From positions 62,001-126,000 of the forward strand of contig NZ_JAUUTZ010000003.1 of NCBI RefSeq assembly GCF_030678915.1: DNA of 64,000 bases. Direction: 5' to 3'. This document shows, piece by piece, positions 41,470 to 50,462 of the stretch (position 1 is the first letter of the stretch; each line of letters begins with the position of its first letter). The notes under the pieces are model-generated. The model was given only the letters and a program-made list of their open reading frames with translations, did no database searches and was not told the origin of the DNA. The stretch is from Paracoccus wurundjeri. Lineage in GTDB: Bacteria > Pseudomonadota > Alphaproteobacteria > Rhodobacterales > Rhodobacteraceae. The position numbers and the translations under genes were made by a program.

Positions 41470-42269
41470 ACCGGAACCTCGGCGCGGCTCATGTATTCGG
41501 CAAAGCCGTCCTCGCTGCGGGCCGCCCTGGCGTAACGTATCAGTTCCGCTGTATCGGTGTCGTATTCGCCCCAAAGACCGTAAGGCCACGCCCCTCGCGG
41601 CGCGACCGCGATATCGGTCACGTAAAGCGCGGGCAGGGTGCCTGCCGCGGTGGTTTCATCGGCCAGCAGACTATGTTCGACAATTCGTTCTACCGTCACC
41701 AGCGTTTCTCTGGCGGCATAGGCCATCGCAGCCAGTTCGCGGCGTCTGCCAATCCAGACATTGCCCTGCATATCGGCCATGGGGGCGTGGAAGATCGCGA
41801 TATCGGGCGTGATCGCCGGGATCAACACGATGGGGTCTGGCAGGTCCGAAAAGGGATTCTCTGTCAGCCTCCAGTCATCCCGCCGGGCCAGCAGGTCAGA
41901 GCCGATCAGGCCACGTATCGGGATGAAGGGGACGCCCTTCTGCGCGGCCAGAAGGCCGGCATGGATCGCCGGACAGGTCGCATCCCGCAGCTCTATCCGG
42001 CCTTCCCTGACTGCCTGATTGAAACGCGGTGCGCCGCCCGCCTCTCCCAGCGATACCGCGCTGGTTTCGACCCGGCGGACAAGCCCCGACCCGATAAGCT
42101 GATCGACCTGCAATCCCCCGGTCGGCACACAGACCAGATGCAGATCGCCTGCACCATGTTCGATCAGCGGGCGGGTCATCGCCATCGAAACGCCCGCGTA
42201 ATCCACCGGTAGCGCAACGCATTGCCCGGGTTTGACGTGACGTGCCAAATCTTGAAGATTGGCTGTCAT
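41466..42269 (-). CDS. CoA-transferase alpha subunit
   Basis: 267 residues from ATG 42269, preceded by GGAAGGGGAG; an upstream extension to 42431 has no family support. Motifs of the class I alpha-subunit fold are VCVPTGGLQVDQLIGSGLVR, HAGLLAAQKGVPFIPIRGLI and IFHAPMADMQGNVWIG. It would work with the beta subunit encoded next, which is frameshifted, so the enzyme is probably inactive unless the shift is bypassed. The acyl substrate is not known. It heads a leftward operon divergent from paaX. Confidence 0.85.
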   Translation of the reverse strand: MTANLQDLARHVKPGQCVALPVDYAGVSMAMTRPLIEHGAGDLHLVCVPTGGLQVDQLIGSGLVRRVETSAVSLGEAGGAPRFNQAVREGRIELRDATCPAIHAGLLAAQKGVPFIPIRGLIGSDLLARRDDWRLTENPFSDLPDPIVLIPAITPDIAIFHAPMADMQGNVWIGRRRELAAMAYAARETLVTVERIVEHSLLADETTAAGTLPALYVTDIAVAPRGAWPYGLWGEYDTDTAELIRYARAARSEDGFAEYMSRAEVPV

Positions 42270-42496
42270 CTCCCCTTCCTTCTTTTCAATACGTTCTGAG
42301 ACGCAGAGCTTAGTTCCGAATTTATGTAGGCAAAGCGAAACCGGTAAGCCAAACGGATGCCCTGCCATCCGGGAAATGGTCGCGCATCTGTACGACCTTA
42401 GCGGCAGGAGGAATGAAACAGCAAGAAGCAATATCGATGCCGCGTGACAGTGGCGGCGGCAGACATTACGCTGTCAGCGGAATACATACCCTTTTG

Positions 42497-42506
42497 GTGA
42501 TGTCAT
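42497..42506. promoter_or_regulatory. Candidate PaaX half-site at the paaX start
   Basis: GTGATGTCATC here resembles the arm TGTGATGTTT of the dyad upstream of paaA. It overlaps the ribosome site of paaX and lies in the spacer shared with the CoA-transferase operon. Autoregulation by PaaX is common in the family. A single half-site is weak evidence. Confidence 0.3.
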
Positions 42507-42509
42507 CGA

Positions 42510-43367
42510 ATGCCAACCGAAACCGCCGCGAATGCCTTGCCCAAAGCAGTCCAGCGCATCATCACTGCCCCGTCCCCCAAGGCGGCCTCGCTGATCGTCA
42601 CGATATATGGCGATGTGGTCGAGCCGCGTGGCGGGACGTTATGGATGGGTACGCTGATCGAATGCTGCGCGATGCACGGGATCAGCGAAAGTCTTGTTCG
42701 AACGGCGGTCTCCCGGCTGGTCGGTGCGGGCCGGTTTGTTGGGGAACGGGTCGGGCGGAAAAGCTTCTACCGCCTGTCGCTGGCAGGGCAGGCAGAGTTC
42801 CGGCAGGCATCGCGCATCCTGTTCCCGCCGCCCGTGCCGCCCGAGGAATGGCTTGTCGGGTTCGCCAATAAAGAGGAACCACCCCCCGGTTGGGTCAGGG
42901 TCGGACCACAGGCGATCCTTGCGCCGCACCGTGAAGGGCAGGGCATGCCGGGCGGAACTGTCATGCGGGCGCAAAGCCTGGCCGTGCGGGATTTGCCGGA
43001 ATTCGCGGCGCAATATTGGCCACTGGACGCGGGGGCAAAGAATTATCGCGGGTTCATCGCCCATTTTGCGCCGGTCCGCGACGTTGCGCGGCTTGATGCT
43101 TTGTCCGGGCAGGATTCTTTGACATTACGGTTGCGTCTGGTCGACGAATATCGCCATGCCGTCCTGGCGGATCCCCGTTTGCCTGCCGAGGCCCTGCCCG
43201 GAGATTGGCCGGCGCAAGAAGCCCGAGACATCTTCCGGCAGATCTACCTGTCCCTTTCGCCCGCCGCAGACCGATTCGTCGGGCGCAGCTTTGCCGCTTC
43301 TGATGGCCTTCTGCCGGAAATGACAGAGGAAACGATGAAGCGCTTTGCCGATCTGCTGCGCGATTAA
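42510..43367 (+). CDS. paaX: Phenylacetate-operon repressor PaaX
   Basis: 285 residues of the PaaX family. The N-terminal winged helix spans about residues 20-90 (KAASLIVTIYGDVV, GISESLVRTAVSRLVGAGRF, ERVGRKSFYRLS), followed by the PaaX central domain (PEEWLVGFANKE) and the C-terminal PaaX_C part (LPGDWPAQEARDIFRQIYL). In E. coli and Pseudomonas, PaaX represses paa genes and is released by phenylacetyl-CoA. It lies 310 bases upstream of paaA on the same strand and is divergent from the CoA-transferase operon. A weak purine stretch precedes ATG 42510. Confidence 0.93.
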   Translation: MPTETAANALPKAVQRIITAPSPKAASLIVTIYGDVVEPRGGTLWMGTLIECCAMHGISESLVRTAVSRLVGAGRFVGERVGRKSFYRLSLAGQAEFRQASRILFPPPVPPEEWLVGFANKEEPPPGWVRVGPQAILAPHREGQGMPGGTVMRAQSLAVRDLPEFAAQYWPLDAGAKNYRGFIAHFAPVRDVARLDALSGQDSLTLRLRLVDEYRHAVLADPRLPAEALPGDWPAQEARDIFRQIYLSLSPAADRFVGRSFAASDGLLPEMTEETMKRFADLLRD

Positions 43368-43410
43368 GGATTAATCTGATGATAAAGCAGGATAAATTTA
43401 TTTCGCCATC

Positions 43411-43455
43411 AAACATCACAGAAAACAGAAATAATTTTCTTTATATGTGATGTTT
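43411..43455. promoter_or_regulatory. Candidate PaaX operator upstream of the paa operon
   Basis: Perfect 10-bp inverted arms AAACATCACA (43411-43420) and TGTGATGTTT (43446-43455) are separated by 25 AT-rich bases, which hold a smaller GAAAA / TTTTC dyad (43421-43425 / 43435-43439). Known PaaX operators are widely spaced dyads containing TGATTC-like arms with about 27 bases between them, so the geometry fits. The site lies just after paaX and 220 bases before paaA. Confidence 0.7.
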
Positions 43456-43523
43456 TTAGAGTTATATTGGTGACCGGTCGGTCGATGAATGGCATGCCCC
43501 ATCAGACCGGCGGAGGAGAATGG

Positions 43524-43661
43524 ATGAAAGACGTAATGATCTGCGCGTTTGCGGCCCGTTGCGAAACGGGTTTGTTCTCTGGAAGCGTGAATCGGCTGGA
43601 TGTGCTAGAATTGGACCATCTCGTTACCGCGCAGGCGACCAAGGCGCCCGGGCGGATCTGA
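43524..43661 (+). CDS. 45-codon ORF before paaA, possible remnant of a thiolase gene
   Basis: [20 protein letters not shown] and on, 45 residues, starting 5 bases after a very good Shine-Dalgarno GGAGGAG (43512-43518). It ends 16 bases before paaA. The beginning MKDVMIC and the later GLFSGSV resemble the start of PaaJ/PcaF-type thiolases (ICDxxRTPIGRFGGAL), but the conserved RTPIG is degraded and the rest is lost. It could be a decayed thiolase start that kept its ribosome site, a small leader peptide, or chance. No other thiolase sequence is nearby. Confidence 0.4.
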   Translation: MKDVMICAFAARCETGLFSGSVNRLDVLELDHLVTAQATKAPGRI

Positions 43662-43677
43662 AAGCGGAGGCACGGCC

Positions 43678-44676
43678 ATGTATGCCCAGATGGTGAAATC
43701 GGAAGGCATGAAATCATCGGAGGAAATGTCCCCCGAGGAACGTGCCTTTCAGGACCGCATCGACCGGGGCGAAAAGGTCGAGCCCAAGGAATGGATGCCA
43801 GAGGGTTATCGCAAGACGCTGATCCGCCAGATCGGCCAGCACGCCCATAGCGAGATTGTTGGCCAATTGCCCGAAGGCAACTGGATCACCCGCGCGCCAA
43901 CGCTGGAACGCAAGGCGATCCTGCTGGCAAAGGTTCAGGACGAGGCGGGGCATGGGCTGTATCTTTACAGCGCTGCCGAAACCCTTGGCGTCAGCCGCGA
44001 CGAGTTGCTGGAAAAACTGCATTCCGGGGCGATGAAATACAGTTCCATCTTCAACTACCCGACGCTGACATGGGCGGATATGGGCGCGGTCGGCTGGCTG
44101 GTCGATGGTGCGGCGATCATGAATCAGGTGCCGCTGCAACGCACCTCTTACGGCCCCTACAGCCGGGCGATGATCCGCATCTGCAAGGAGGAAAGTTTTC
44201 ATCAGCGTCAGGGCTACGCGATTATGATGAAGATGGCGCGGGGCACGCCCGAGCAGAAGGAAATGGCGCAGGACGCGCTGAACCGCTTCTGGTTCCCGGC
44301 GCTGATGATGTTCGGGCCTTCCGACAAGGACTCGGTTCATTCCGCGCAGTCCATGGCGTGGAAGATCAAGATGAACACCAATGATGAGCTGCGGCAGAAA
44401 TTCGTCGATGAAACCGTGCCGCAGGCCGAATATCTGGGACTGACCGTCCCCGATGAGACGCTGAAATGGAACGATAAGCGCGGCCATTACGATTTCGCCG
44501 AACCCGATTGGCAGGAATTCTTCGAGGTCATCAAGGGCAACGGCCCCTGCAATCAGGAACGGCTGGATGCCCGCCGTCGCGCCTGGGACGAAGGCGCATG
44601 GTTCCGTGACGGTCTGACCGCCTATGCCGGAAAGGCCGCGGCGCGCCGGGCAGGCGCGTCTGTCGCAGCCGAATAA
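43678..44676 (+). CDS. paaA: 1,2-phenylacetyl-CoA epoxidase subunit PaaA
   Basis: 332 residues, the catalytic di-iron subunit of the multicomponent oxygenase that converts phenylacetyl-CoA to its ring 1,2-epoxide. The ferritin-like helices carry the ligand motifs [13 protein letters not shown] and [15 protein letters not shown]. Start ATG 43678 follows GCGGAGG. It forms the PaaAC core with PaaC, with PaaB as a bridge to the reductase PaaE. It is the first recognised gene of paaA-B-C-D-E, under a probable PaaX operator. Confidence 0.97.
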   Translation: MYAQMVKSEGMKSSEEMSPEERAFQDRIDRGEKVEPKEWMPEGYRKTLIRQIGQHAHSEIVGQLPEGNWITRAPTLERKAILLAKVQDEAGHGLYLYSAAETLGVSRDELLEKLHSGAMKYSSIFNYPTLTWADMGAVGWLVDGAAIMNQVPLQRTSYGPYSRAMIRICKEESFHQRQGYAIMMKMARGTPEQKEMAQDALNRFWFPALMMFGPSDKDSVHSAQSMAWKIKMNTNDELRQKFVDETVPQAEYLGLTVPDETLKWNDKRGHYDFAEPDWQEFFEVIKGNGPCNQERLDARRRAWDEGAWFRDGLTAYAGKAAARRAGASVAAE

Positions 44677-44691
44677 AAGGGATAGCCACCG

Positions 44692-44979
44692 ATGTCCAAA
44701 AAGGAATGGCCGCTATGGGAAATTTTCATCCGGGGTCAGCACGGGCTGAATCACCGGCATGTAGGCAGTCTGCATGCGCCGGATGCCGAGATGGCCGTCA
44801 ATAACGCTCGTGACGTCTATACCCGCCGCAAGGAGGGCGTCTCGATCTGGGTGGTGAAATCCACCGATATCACCGCGTCGGCTCCTTCTGCGAAGGGTCC
44901 GCTGTTCGATCCGGCGGAAAGCAAGGTCTACCGGCATCCGACCTTCTTCGATATTCCCGATGATGTGGGGCATATGTGA
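44692..44979 (+). CDS. paaB: 1,2-phenylacetyl-CoA epoxidase subunit PaaB
   Basis: 95 residues, normal for PaaB. WPLWEIFIRGQHGLNHRHVG at the start, then SLHAPDAEMAVNNARDVYTR and GVSIWVVKS are family hallmarks. The protein has no catalytic site; in structural studies it links PaaAC units. It lies 15 bases after paaA, and its stop overlaps the paaC start (TGATG). Confidence 0.96.
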   Translation: MSKKEWPLWEIFIRGQHGLNHRHVGSLHAPDAEMAVNNARDVYTRRKEGVSIWVVKSTDITASAPSAKGPLFDPAESKVYRHPTFFDIPDDVGHM

Positions 44980-45791
44980 TGTCGGCGATTGCAGAAATCA
45001 CTGCCGCGCCGGACCCGGTTCTTGCCGATGACGGGTTGAGGCGCGCTTTGTTCGAGTGGCTGTGCCGCATGGGTGACAATTGCCTGATCCTTGGCCACCG
45101 TCTTTCGGAATGGTGTGGCCATGGCCCTGCGCTGGAAGAGGATATCGCGCTTGCCAATACGGCGCTTGACCTGATCGGGCACACCCAGATGTGGCTGGCA
45201 CTGGCTGCCGAGATCGAGGGCAAGGGACGCTCGGCTGACGATCTGGCCTTTCTGCGCGATGCAATGAAGTTCCGGAACGCGAAACTGGTCGAATTGCCCA
45301 ATGGCGACATGGCCGTGACCTTGATGCGCGAATTCCTGTTCGATGCCTGGCATTTCGAGATGCTGACGGGGCTGACCGAATCCGCCAGCCCCCGCATCGC
45401 CGAAATTGCGGCCAAGGCTTTGAAAGAGGTCAGCTATCATCTTGAACGCAGTTCGGATCTGGTGGTCCGGCTGGGGGACGGCTCTGACGAAAGCCATCGG
45501 CGGATGCAGGATGCCCTGAATCGCCTGTGGCCCTATGCGGGTGAGCTGTTCACGGCGGACAAGGTGGACGAGGCAGCCGCTGCGGCCGGGATCGCGCCCG
45601 AGCTTGCCGCGCTGCGTGCTGCCTGGGACAAGACGGTGGGTGAGGTGCTGGACGAGGCGACTCTGACCCTGCCCGAAATCCGTTTCGATGTGCATCAGGG
45701 CGGTAAGCAGGGCCGTCACACCGAACATCTGGGTTATATCCTTGCCGAGATGCAGTTTCTTCAACGCGCCTATCCCGGCGCGGAATGGTGA
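44979..45791 (+). CDS. paaC: 1,2-phenylacetyl-CoA epoxidase structural subunit PaaC
   Basis: 270 residues from ATG 44979. It is a ferritin-like paralogue of PaaA without a full di-iron site, which stabilises PaaA. Motifs: LFEWLCRMGDNCLILGHRLS, LEEDIALANTALDLIGHTQM and KEVSYHLERSSDLVVRLGDG. The upstream overlap with paaB and a 7-base overlap with paaD show strong translational coupling. Confidence 0.95.
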   Translation: MSAIAEITAAPDPVLADDGLRRALFEWLCRMGDNCLILGHRLSEWCGHGPALEEDIALANTALDLIGHTQMWLALAAEIEGKGRSADDLAFLRDAMKFRNAKLVELPNGDMAVTLMREFLFDAWHFEMLTGLTESASPRIAEIAAKALKEVSYHLERSSDLVVRLGDGSDESHRRMQDALNRLWPYAGELFTADKVDEAAAAAGIAPELAALRAAWDKTVGEVLDEATLTLPEIRFDVHQGGKQGRHTEHLGYILAEMQFLQRAYPGAEW

Positions 45792-46318
45792 ATGCTGTGT
45801 CTGTCGTACTGCCATCCACGGATCAGGTCTGGAAATGGCTGGATCAGGTGCCCGATCCCGAGATTCCGGTTGTTTCCGTCACGGAACTGGGGATCATCCG
45901 CGAGATCCGGTGGGAGGGGGATACGCTGGTCGTCGCGGTGACGCCCACCTATTCCGGCTGTCCCGCAACTTCGGTGATAGATCTGTCGATCGAGGCTCAT
46001 TTGCACGGGCAGGGGGTCGAAAAGCTACGGCTGGAGCGCCGCCTGTCGCCACCCTGGACGACCGATTGGGTCACGCCGGACGCGCGCGAGAAGCTGCGCG
46101 CATACGGCATCGCCCCACCGATCGACGGCACCGCCCCGGATGGGCGAACGGCCGCACGGGCCGCCCGCATGGCAGGGCGCTCGAATCTGACCGTGGCATG
46201 TCCTCGCTGCGGGTCGGGCCATACGGAACGGGTCAGCCAGTTCGGCTCGACCCCGTGCAAGGCGGCCTATCGGTGCAAGGATTGTCTGGAACCATTCGAT
46301 TATTTCAAATGTCACTAG
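45785..46318 (+). CDS. paaD: Epoxidase maturation factor PaaD (MIP18/DUF59 type)
   Basis: 177 residues from ATG 45785. The N-terminal MIP18 domain shows VPDPEIPVVSVTELGIIREI and TPTYSGCPATSVIDLSIE with its conserved Cys; the C-terminal zinc ribbon is CPRCGSGHTERVSQFGSTPC and then CKDC. PaaD is thought to help assemble the iron-sulfur cluster of PaaE or the di-iron centre of the complex. It overlaps paaC. After it comes an unusual 248-base gap before paaE. Confidence 0.95.
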   Translation: MVNAVSVVLPSTDQVWKWLDQVPDPEIPVVSVTELGIIREIRWEGDTLVVAVTPTYSGCPATSVIDLSIEAHLHGQGVEKLRLERRLSPPWTTDWVTPDAREKLRAYGIAPPIDGTAPDGRTAARAARMAGRSNLTVACPRCGSGHTERVSQFGSTPCKAAYRCKDCLEPFDYFKCH

Positions 46319-46566
46319 ATTTTTTCTCCTTCCTCGCCATGCTCTCCCCGTCCGGCATCAAGGGCCATCGGCTCGCCCGGCGGCGCCCGATCGCGCCCAT
46401 GGGCGGGCGCTTAGGTGGCGTTGTCTTACTGGCCGGGTGTCGTTCGGGGTTGCGCTATCAGGTGAAGACCACTCTCGTCAGAGCGCCTTCCCGCGGTCAA
46501 GCGCTGCCCGGCTACGCCCGATTTTTGACAACAGTCGATTCCGCGCCCAGCCGGCAGGAGGTCTGA
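46319..46566 (+). other. 248-base non-coding insertion-like gap inside the paa operon
   Basis: All other junctions between paaA and paaZ overlap or are under 20 bases, so this gap stands out. It contains a perfect 12-bp palindrome CGCCCATGGGCG (46394-46405) inside a larger GC dyad (46383-46389 / 46404-46410), and no supported gene. It may hold an internal promoter or attenuator, or be a remnant of an inserted element or lost gene. Confidence 0.5.
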
Positions 46567-47643
46567 ATGCCCCGCTTTCATCCGCTTGAAGTGACCGATA
46601 TCCGCCGCGAGACCCGTGACGCCGTGGTCGTCACCCTGAAGCCGCGCGCCGAGGATGCCGGGGCCTTCGCCTTCACGCAGGGCCAATACCTGACCTTCCG
46701 CCGGGACTTCGAGGGCGAGGAATTACGGCGCTCTTACTCTATCTGCTCGGGTCTGGATGAGGGCTGCCTGCGCGTCGGTATCAAGCGCGTGGATGGCGGA
46801 GCCTTCTCGACATGGGCGAATGAGGGGCTGAAAGCCGGCGATCTGCTGGACGCCATGCCGCCGCAGGGGCGCTTTTTCACGCCGCTTGATCCGCAATCGG
46901 CCCGCTTCTACCTGGGTTTTGCGGGCGGATCGGGGATCACGCCGGTCCTGTCCATCGTCAAGACCATTCTGGCGCGAGAGCCGAAATCGACCTTTACGCT
47001 GGTCTATGCCAACCGCCAGACCAGTTCGATCATGTTTCGCGAAGAGATCGAAGATCTGAAGAATCTCTATCTCGGGCGCTTCTCGGTCGTGCATATCCTT
47101 GAAAGCGAAGGGCTGGAGATCGACCTGTTCACCGGCCGCATCGACGCCGGGAAGATGGATATGCTGTTCCGCATGTGGATCGATGCGGAAAACGTGGATA
47201 CAGCCTTCATCTGCGGCCCCGAACCGATGATGCTGACCATTGCCGAAAGTCTGCGCAGGCACGGGCTGACCGACGATCAGATCAAGTTCGAACTCTTTGT
47301 CTCTTCTCAGCCGGGCCGGGCGAAGAAGCGGGTAACATCCCGCGACGCCGCAAATTCGGCCAATAGCTGCGAAGTCTCGGTCACGCTGGACGGGGCAACC
47401 CGGACCTTCCGCATGCCCAAGGACGGCACTGCCGTTCTGGACGCCGCCATCGGGAACAACATGGACGCGCCCTATTCCTGTAAGGCCGGGGTCTGCTCGA
47501 CCTGCCGCGCCAAGGTGCTGGAGGGCGAGTTCGAGATGGAGGTGAACCATGCGCTGGAGGATTACGAGATCAGGGCCGGTTACGTCCTGTCCTGCCAATG
47601 TATCCCTTTGTCCGACAAACTGGTGCTGAGCTATGACGAATGA
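46567..47643 (+). CDS. paaE: 1,2-phenylacetyl-CoA epoxidase reductase PaaE
   Basis: 358 residues. An N-terminal FNR-like FAD/NADPH module (RRSYSICSGLDEGCLRVGIK, YLGFAGGSGITPVLSIVKTI, FICGPEPMM) is fused to a C-terminal plant-type [2Fe-2S] domain with Cys305, 310, 313 (CKAGVCSTCRAKVLEG) and a fourth Cys at 343 or 345 in LSCQC. It feeds electrons from NADPH to the PaaA di-iron site. The start follows GGCAGGAGG. The 3' end overlaps the next gene by 11 bases. Confidence 0.96.
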   Translation: MPRFHPLEVTDIRRETRDAVVVTLKPRAEDAGAFAFTQGQYLTFRRDFEGEELRRSYSICSGLDEGCLRVGIKRVDGGAFSTWANEGLKAGDLLDAMPPQGRFFTPLDPQSARFYLGFAGGSGITPVLSIVKTILAREPKSTFTLVYANRQTSSIMFREEIEDLKNLYLGRFSVVHILESEGLEIDLFTGRIDAGKMDMLFRMWIDAENVDTAFICGPEPMMLTIAESLRRHGLTDDQIKFELFVSSQPGRAKKRVTSRDAANSANSCEVSVTLDGATRTFRMPKDGTAVLDAAIGNNMDAPYSCKAGVCSTCRAKVLEGEFEMEVNHALEDYEIRAGYVLSCQCIPLSDKLVLSYDE

Positions 47644-48385
47644 CGGGGATACCATGCCGCTCGCGCATTATCTTGCGCAGGGCGGTAAGCTGACCTCGCC
47701 GGAAAACGTGCCGCCGCGCTATCGGGGCGAATTGCTGCGGCTGATGTCATCTTTCGTGGATAGCGAGCTTGCCGGATCGGCGGGTTTCGCAGATGCGATC
47801 AACTGGGCTCCCGGTATAAAGGAGAGGATCGCCGCAAGCCGGATCACCCTGGAAAAGGCGGATCATGCCGGGCGTGTTCTGGACCTGATGGAAGGGTTCG
47901 GCACGGACAAGGCACGATATGAGCAGGCGCATGACTGGGCGGCGCGCGGTCCGCGCGATCAGCAGATCGGGCTGCGCCGTCAGGGTGGCGATATGCGTCT
48001 GTCGGTGTTTCACTATCCCCTGACCGGCTGGGCCGATGCGGTGGTGATGAATGTTCTGATGGGCATGGCCACGCTGCATGCCTTGGACGAATTGGCGCGC
48101 TGCTCTTATCAGCCGCTGGCCGAGGTGCTGCGCGACATTCTTCCGCGTGAACGCCGCCATATGGAACTGGGTGTCGAGGGGCTAGAGTGGATCGGGGCCA
48201 GTGACGAGGCCCGCGCCTCGGTTGCCTATTGGCTGCCCCGCGTGGCCGAAACCTTCGGCCCCACCCGGTCTGACCGCTTCGAGAGGCTGAAAGCCCTGGG
48301 CCTCCGGCACAGCGATAACGAGACATTGCGCCAGAACTGGCAGGCAGAGACCGGGGCGCTGCTGACCCGGCTGAAGCTGAATTAA
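47633..48385 (+). CDS. Additional PaaA/PaaC-like ferritin-fold protein in the paa operon
   Basis: 250 residues. It falls in the phenylacetic-acid-catabolic PaaA/PaaC family by its helical plan and by pieces such as FHYPLTGWADAVVMNVLMGM and ILPRERRHMELGVEGLEWIG, where ExxH could bind iron. Other helices carry DWAARGPRDQQIGLRR instead of the usual ExxH, so a complete di-iron site is not certain. It overlaps paaE by 11 bases and is followed by paaZ after 13, so it is a true operon member. Its role is unknown: an alternative oxygenase subunit, a protective paralogue or an assembly factor. Confidence 0.8.
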   Translation: MTNDGDTMPLAHYLAQGGKLTSPENVPPRYRGELLRLMSSFVDSELAGSAGFADAINWAPGIKERIAASRITLEKADHAGRVLDLMEGFGTDKARYEQAHDWAARGPRDQQIGLRRQGGDMRLSVFHYPLTGWADAVVMNVLMGMATLHALDELARCSYQPLAEVLRDILPRERRHMELGVEGLEWIGASDEARASVAYWLPRVAETFGPTRSDRFERLKALGLRHSDNETLRQNWQAETGALLTRLKLN

Positions 48386-48398
48386 GGAAGGACAGATC

Positions 48399-50462
48399 AT
48401 GCTGGATTCAGGACGCAGCGCAAGACGGCTGGAAAGCTATGTGCAGGGCGGCTGGCGTGCTGGCAGGGGCGAAGGCAGGCCGCTTGCCAACGCCGCCACG
48501 GGCGCGATGCATGCCTTTATCTCTTCCGAGGGAATCGATTTCGGGGCCGCGCTTGACTGGGGGCGGACCGTCGGCGGCGCCGCGCTTCGCCGTCATACGA
48601 TCCACGAACGCGCCCTGATGCTGAAGGCCATCGGCCAGAAGCTGATGGAGATGAAGGATGAATTCCATGCTGAAAGCCTTGCCACCGGCGCGACCCCGCG
48701 CGATGCGTGGCCGGATATCGAGGGCGGCATCGGCACCATGCTCACATTCGCGTCGAAAGCGCGACGGGAATTGCCGAATGCGCGGGTGCTGACCGAAGGC
48801 GCGGTCGAGTCCCTGTCCCGCGACGGCAGCTTTGCGGGCCAGCATATCCTGACTCCTCTTCGCGGGGTAGCGGTGCATATCAACGCCTTCAACTTCCCGG
48901 TCTGGGGCATGTTGGAAAAGATCGCTCCAGCCCTGATCGCCGGTATGCCCTGTCTGGTGAAACCCGCCTCGCAGACAGCTTATCTGACCGAGCTGGTCAT
49001 GCGCCGGATGCTGGAAATGGAGATCCTGCCCAAAGGCGCGCTGCAACTGATCTGCGGAGGTGCGGGCGATCTTCTGGATCATGTGACCGGCCAGGATGCA
49101 GTGACATTCACGGGGTCGGCCCATACCGGGCAGAAGCTGCGGACGCATCCGGCCATTGTCGCCAACTCGGTCCGCTTCACCATGGAGGCCGATAGTCTGA
49201 ATGCGGCCATCCTTTGCCCCGATGCAGAGCCGGGCACACCGGAATTCGACCTGTTCATACGCGAGGTCCAGCAAGAGATGATCTTGAAAGCGGGGCAGAA
49301 ATGCACCGCGATCCGCCGGGTTCTGGTGCCCGCGCAGCATGAACAGGCGGTGATCGAGGCCCTGTCCGCGCGGCTGTCGAAAATTGTCATCGGCTTGCCG
49401 GATGACGGGGCTGCCAGGATGGGCGCGCTTGTCTCATTGGAGGATCGTGACAGCCTGCGCGGCAAGATTGCCGAAATCCTTGGCGAGGGCGAAATTGTGT
49501 TCGGCGATCCCGACCGGGTCACGCTGGTTTCCGGCGATGCCGCCAACGGCGCCTTCATCTCGCCCGTGCTTCTGCGCTGCAATGATCCGATGCGCGCGAC
49601 CATCCCGCATGAGGTCGAGGCTTTCGGACCGGTCGCCACGATCATGGCCTATGACGGTATGGATCAGGCGATTGAACTGGCAAAAAAGGGCAAGGGTTCG
49701 CTGGTGTCCTCGGTCTTCACCAATGACCCGGATATCGCGGTCGAGGCCGTTATCGGCGTTGCTTCCTTCCATGGAAGAGTGATGATCGGCAATCGCGATT
49801 CCGCCAAAAGTTCCACTGGGCATGGCGCACCCCTTGCGGCGCTTGTGCATGGCGGTCCGGGCCGCGCAGGCGGAGGCGAAGAGATGGGGGGGATGCGTGG
49901 CGTCAAGCATTTCATGCAACGCACCGCGGTTCAGGGCGGCCCGCGCCTGCTGTCGGCGGTGACGGGGCAGTGGATCGACGGCGCACCGACCCGTGCCGAC
50001 CGGCATCCGTTCCGCAAATCGCTGGCCGAACTGCGTCTTGGAGATCAAATCCTGACCGAGGCCCGCACCGTTACCAAAGAGGATGTCGAGCATTTCGCCG
50101 AATTCACCGGCGATACGTTCTACGCACATATGGACAGCGAAGCGGCGAAGGCCAATCCGTTCTTCGAGGATCGCGTCGCGCATGGCTATCTGATTGCCTC
50201 TTTCGCGGCGGGTCTGTTCGTCGAACCCAATCCTGGCCCGGTTCTGGCCAATTACGGCGTGGACAATCTGCGCTTCCTGACCCCGGTCTATTTCGGCGAC
50301 AGCCTGCGGGTCCGGTTAACCTGCAAACAGATCAATCCGCGCGAGAATGCCGTTTACGGGGAAGTGCGCTGGGATAGCAGGGTTACGAATCAGAGGGGCG
50401 AACTCGTCGCGGAATATGATGTGCTGACGATGGTCGCGAAGACATGGCCGGTCGCAGCGTAA
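48399..50462 (+). CDS. paaZ: Bifunctional oxepin-CoA hydrolase / dehydrogenase PaaZ
   Basis: 687 residues, the full fused form. The N-terminal aldehyde dehydrogenase domain has [18 protein letters not shown], the Glu region MEADSLNAA and catalytic Cys302 in [13 protein letters not shown]. The C-terminal MaoC-type hydratase (about residues 540-680) has [14 protein letters not shown] with its Asp and His. PaaZ opens the oxepin ring and oxidises the resulting aldehyde. The 3' 147 bases overlap, in antisense, the extended pckA frame. paaF, G, H, I, J and K are not in the window. Confidence 0.96.
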   Translation: MLDSGRSARRLESYVQGGWRAGRGEGRPLANAATGAMHAFISSEGIDFGAALDWGRTVGGAALRRHTIHERALMLKAIGQKLMEMKDEFHAESLATGATPRDAWPDIEGGIGTMLTFASKARRELPNARVLTEGAVESLSRDGSFAGQHILTPLRGVAVHINAFNFPVWGMLEKIAPALIAGMPCLVKPASQTAYLTELVMRRMLEMEILPKGALQLICGGAGDLLDHVTGQDAVTFTGSAHTGQKLRTHPAIVANSVRFTMEADSLNAAILCPDAEPGTPEFDLFIREVQQEMILKAGQKCTAIRRVLVPAQHEQAVIEALSARLSKIVIGLPDDGAARMGALVSLEDRDSLRGKIAEILGEGEIVFGDPDRVTLVSGDAANGAFISPVLLRCNDPMRATIPHEVEAFGPVATIMAYDGMDQAIELAKKGKGSLVSSVFTNDPDIAVEAVIGVASFHGRVMIGNRDSAKSSTGHGAPLAALVHGGPGRAGGGEEMGGMRGVKHFMQRTAVQGGPRLLSAVTGQWIDGAPTRADRHPFRKSLAELRLGDQILTEARTVTKEDVEHFAEFTGDTFYAHMDSEAAKANPFFEDRVAHGYLIASFAAGLFVEPNPGPVLANYGVDNLRFLTPVYFGDSLRVRLTCKQINPRENAVYGEVRWDSRVTNQRGELVAEYDVLTMVAKTWPVAA

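Noticed and set aside
45688..46566. A frame spanning paaC end, paaD and the gap to paaE
   Set aside because: It is out of frame with paaC and paaD, both of which are conserved; the part in the gap is too short and featureless to be a gene.
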